Positions 61,585 through 64,000 of a DNA stretch of 64,000 bases are shown here, piece after piece; position 1 is the stretch's first letter; each line of letters starts with the position of its first letter. The notes under the pieces were generated by a model. It saw only the letters and a program-made list of their open reading frames with translations, was not told the origin of the DNA and made no database searches. This stretch comes from Sphingomonas sp. BT-65 (GTDB taxonomy: Bacteria > Pseudomonadota > Alphaproteobacteria > Sphingomonadales > Sphingomonadaceae): assembly GCF_026107375.2 (NCBI RefSeq), contig NZ_JAPCIA010000001.1, positions 930,001-994,000 on the forward strand, written 5' to 3'. The position numbers were made by a program, and so were the translations under genes.

Positions 61585-62925
61585 TCATCCCTGCGGGGTC
61601 TTGGCCACCTCGACCGCATAGACGTGGTTCGTCCCCTCCATGTTCGAGCGGAACACGATCCACTTGCCGTCGGGGGTGAAGGTCATGTTGGGCTCGAGCC
61701 GGTAGTCGTGCTTGCGCATGTCGACCAGCTTTTCCGAGGTGAAGAAGCCCGGCGAGATCAGGCTCTCGCTGTCCGGTGCATGGATGCCGGCGACGTCGGG
61801 GATGTCGTTGGGGGTGAAGAGATAGAGATACTTTCCGTCGGGCGCGTGCGCGACCATCTCGCTGTCGCCGCCGTCGCCCGAGAAACGCTTGAGATCGGGC
61901 GAGAGGTTGAAGTGCACCGACCATTCGTTGCGCTCGAGGTGGAACCACTTCCGCTTGCCGGTCGCGAGCTCATATCCCGCCACCCAGAAATCCTGGCCGC
62001 GCGGCAGTTGGAGATCGTACCAGATCCACTTGCCGTCGGGCGAGAAGAACTCGTGGCCGGCGATCTCCATGTTCATGACGCGCTTGTGGACCAGCTTCTT
62101 GCCGGTGCCGTCGGTGCGCACGATCCAGATGCGGTCGATCTTGTGCCACGGCCCTTCGTGGCAATACATGATCTGGTTGGGGTCGGTGGGCGAGAACTGG
62201 ACGTGGTTGAGCCAGTCCTTGTCCGACGCGACCACGACCTTGCGCGCTCCGGTCTTCACGTCGATCGTGAAGATCTCCATCGGGATGCCGGCCTCGAGCC
62301 GCTCGTTCATCCGCACTTCCTTGGCCTCGGCGAAGGTCAGCGGCTTCCCGTCGGGGCCGAGCGCCTGATAGTTGGCCTGGCCGAACTGCTGGCGGTCCTG
62401 CGGCTTGCGTTCGGTGCCGGGCTGGAGGGGCTTGTCGCTCGCCGCCCATTGGCCGAGCAGCAGCGTCTCGTCGGCATTGATCGAGCCGACCGTGCCGCGC
62501 TCGACCTTGGCGATTTCGCGTACCTTGCCGGTGTCGATGTCGGCGGCGAAGATCGTCGATCCAGCCCCGGTGCGCTTTTGGAAATAGACCGAGCGGCTCT
62601 TGCGGCCGGTGAAGAGGAGCTGCGCGCCGGGATCGCGGACAAGCGGGGTGACTTTCCAGCTCTTGAGATCGACTGCGGCGATGCCCTCGGGCACCGACAT
62701 CACCATCTTGTCGCCCTGCGGCGTGTAGCTGTTCTGATGGAAATAGAGGCTGGCGCTGCCCGGCGCCTCGCTGATGCGCACCACGCGGCGGCGGGTGAGC
62801 GGATCGACCCAGCTTTTGGGGCCCGGTTGCGGCGTGGCCGCCGTCGCGGATTCCTGCGCGAGTGCCGCGCCGGGTGACAAGGCAACCATAAGCAACAGGG
62901 ATGCCAGCACCGCCCTTACCCGCAT
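61585..62925 (-). CDS. Oligogalacturonate lyase (PL22), exported
   Basis: 446 residues with a signal peptide (ASLLLMVALSPGAALAQ). Seven-bladed propeller with the PL22 metal-site segment FSPTDPNQIMYCHEGPWHKI and repeated blades (HEFFSPDGKWIWYDLQLPRG, EPNMTFTPDGKWIVFRSNME). It cleaves short galacturonides to unsaturated monomers. The family is usually cytoplasmic; the signal peptide places this one in the periplasm. First gene of a likely operon with the lipoprotein and GH28. Confidence 0.88.
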   Translation of the reverse strand: MRVRAVLASLLLMVALSPGAALAQESATAATPQPGPKSWVDPLTRRRVVRISEAPGSASLYFHQNSYTPQGDKMVMSVPEGIAAVDLKSWKVTPLVRDPGAQLLFTGRKSRSVYFQKRTGAGSTIFAADIDTGKVREIAKVERGTVGSINADETLLLGQWAASDKPLQPGTERKPQDRQQFGQANYQALGPDGKPLTFAEAKEVRMNERLEAGIPMEIFTIDVKTGARKVVVASDKDWLNHVQFSPTDPNQIMYCHEGPWHKIDRIWIVRTDGTGKKLVHKRVMNMEIAGHEFFSPDGKWIWYDLQLPRGQDFWVAGYELATGKRKWFHLERNEWSVHFNLSPDLKRFSGDGGDSEMVAHAPDGKYLYLFTPNDIPDVAGIHAPDSESLISPGFFTSEKLVDMRKHDYRLEPNMTFTPDGKWIVFRSNMEGTNHVYAVEVAKTPQG

Positions 62926-63106
62926 GCGACCTCTCCTTGCCGATGTTCTACATATTGCAGCGATGGCCTATCATATGAGCCAACCTGTCTGACTGGCAAG
63001 CGATTCCAGCGCATCTTTTCACGCTCTTCGGACGTCGGGCTCACGTTCGCCTGACGGGCGCTGCGTACAAGCGCGGCGATCCGAATTTCACGCGAAGGAC
63101 CGCAGG
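62926..63106. promoter_or_regulatory. Divergent promoter, PL22 / caspase-like gene
   Basis: 181 bp between divergent starts. CTACATATTGCAG and CCTATCATATGAGCC (about 62945-62980) are AT-rich boxes like those before other pectin genes, followed by CTGTCTGACTGGCAAG. These probably control the PL22 operon; the caspase gene side shows no clear element. Confidence 0.45.
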
Positions 63107-63940
63107 ATGAATCGAGCATTGGTCGTGGGCATCGGCGATTATGGCCGGCTGATGCAGCCCCTGCCCGGCTGCGCGAACGATCGCCAGGGCTGGAGCGAGT
63201 TGCTTCGTGGCGCACTCGGCGCAACGGGGGATGCGCTGCGCGTCCGGGCCGATGCGCAAGCCACGAAGCTGACCCTGCTCAACGACCTGGCGTGGCTGCT
63301 CGACGATGTCCGGCCCGGCGATCAGCGCGTGTTCTTCTTCGCGGGGCACGGCGCGCGGCTGCGGCGCCGCGATCCGGTGACCGGCATCGCCGACGACGTG
63401 ATCGACGAGACGATCGTGGCCCATCCCGGCGCATCGGGCGACTATGAGAGCTTCATGCTGTTCGACGCCGATCTCGCGGCGATGATCGACCAGTCCGGCT
63501 TTCCGCCCTCGGCGCGGCTGACGCTGATCATGGACTCCTGTCACTCGGGCGGGATGATGCGCAAGATCCTCATGGAGGATGCGGACGTTCCCCTGCCGCG
63601 GTGCCTGATGATCCCGGAGGAGGACGAGTCCCCGAGCCGCGCGCCCGCCGCCGAACCGACGGTCCGCAGCTTCGGCAGCCTCGCGCGGGCGCAGGTCCAG
63701 GTGCAGCGGGTGATCCTGGCCGCGGCGCGCGCCGAACAGCCGGCGTGGGACGATCGCATGCCCAACGGGTTGCGGCACGGGGTGTTCTCCTACCACGCGC
63801 TGAACGCGCTGGCGGCGCAGCCCGCCATCTCCTTCAGCGACATGGTCGCCACGGTCGCGCCGCAGATCGCCGCGCGCTTTCCGCAAGTCCCCACCCTGCT
63901 TGGCGATTCTAGCAGATTTTCCAATCGCATGTTCAATTGA
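63107..63940 (+). CDS. Caspase-like peptidase (C14 family)
   Basis: 277 residues without signal peptide. The core starts ALVVGIGDYGRLMQPLPGCA, with the catalytic pair His 81 (FFFAGHGARL) and Cys 145 (LIMDSCHSGGMM), as in metacaspases. The C-terminal segment RHGVFSYHALNALAAQPAIS is the usual p10-like end. Target and trigger are unknown. A further gene starts 10 bp downstream. Confidence 0.88.
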   Translation: MNRALVVGIGDYGRLMQPLPGCANDRQGWSELLRGALGATGDALRVRADAQATKLTLLNDLAWLLDDVRPGDQRVFFFAGHGARLRRRDPVTGIADDVIDETIVAHPGASGDYESFMLFDADLAAMIDQSGFPPSARLTLIMDSCHSGGMMRKILMEDADVPLPRCLMIPEEDESPSRAPAAEPTVRSFGSLARAQVQVQRVILAAARAEQPAWDDRMPNGLRHGVFSYHALNALAAQPAISFSDMVATVAPQIAARFPQVPTLLGDSSRFSNRMFN

Positions 63941-63950
63941 GGAGGACGTT

Positions 63951-64000
63951 ATGAAGACCGATTTCTTCGACTGCCGATTCCGTTTCGAAGACGCCGACCT
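63951..64000 (+). CDS. Start of a gene cut by the window edge
   Basis: An ATG at 63951 follows GGAGGA at 63941-63946 and opens MKTDFFDCRFRFEDADL. Only 17 residues or part of them are visible. It is likely the second gene of the caspase operon. Confidence 0.6.
   Translation, partial: MKTDFFDCRFRFEDAD

Overview
This is high-GC alphaproteobacterial DNA, most likely from a sphingomonad (Sphingomonas or a close relative). The pointers are a UrcA-family protein, an AbgB-like M20 amidase, large TonB-dependent receptors beside periplasmic hydrolases, a DUF5117-type zinc protease, and compact operons whose stops and starts overlap as ATGA. I see no tRNA, rRNA, insertion sequence or CRISPR array.

Layout. 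1-3848: three co-directional genes ending in a 997-residue eCIS-type DUF4157 protein. 3859-10127: a possible winged-helix protein divergent from a 1747-residue autotransporter. 10188-18587: a peptide/amide scavenging set (M20 amidase, TonB receptor, Lrp regulator, HExxHxxGxxH protease) plus a UrcA protein. 18812-34427: a non-flagellar type III secretion system (T3SS). One operon on the minus strand runs lytic transglycosylase, sctV, C, D, F, I, J, K, L, N, O, P. A divergent plus-strand operon runs sctU, a FliO-like gene, a split sctQ, sctR, S, T and a LuxR-type HTH gene. 34433-45634: an island of probable T3SS substrates and partner proteins. 45722-62925: a pectin-utilisation region with D-apionate enzymes (ApnO, ApnL), GH2, GH95, GH28, two PL22-like proteins, a lipoprotein with a PKD domain and a TonB receptor. 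63107-64000: a caspase-like protease and the start of another gene.

The most interesting part is 34433-45634. A 16-bp element close to CTAATCGATCCGACTA occurs five times, each time upstream of a substrate operon. Behind these elements lie a harpin-like secreted protein; a DUF1521 protein with the GDPHVD self-cleavage site of rhizobial NopE effectors; a DNA/RNA non-specific nuclease followed by an overlapping YezG-like small gene; a cysteine-free 473-residue protein followed by a lipoprotein; a GHSLGG lipase followed by an ankyrin lipoprotein; and a LysM-LysM-cysteine peptidase-lysozyme protein followed by a small exported protein. Toxin and partner match by compartment: the nuclease has a cytoplasmic partner, while the lipase and wall hydrolase have exported partners. 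This is the arrangement of antibacterial effector-immunity pairs, here attached to an injectisome. I infer a T3SS that targets other bacteria, perhaps as well as a eukaryotic host. No translocon pore protein or gatekeeper was recognised in the window, which fits but does not prove this.

The pectin region reads as one programme. Extracellular or periplasmic GH28, PL22, GH95 and GH2 enzymes break down galacturonan and its branched side chains, a TonB receptor imports the products, and ApnL/ApnO process the apiose-derived acid. Several of its promoters share AT-rich TATNATAT-like boxes. All functional calls come from reading motifs and gene order; no database search was run.
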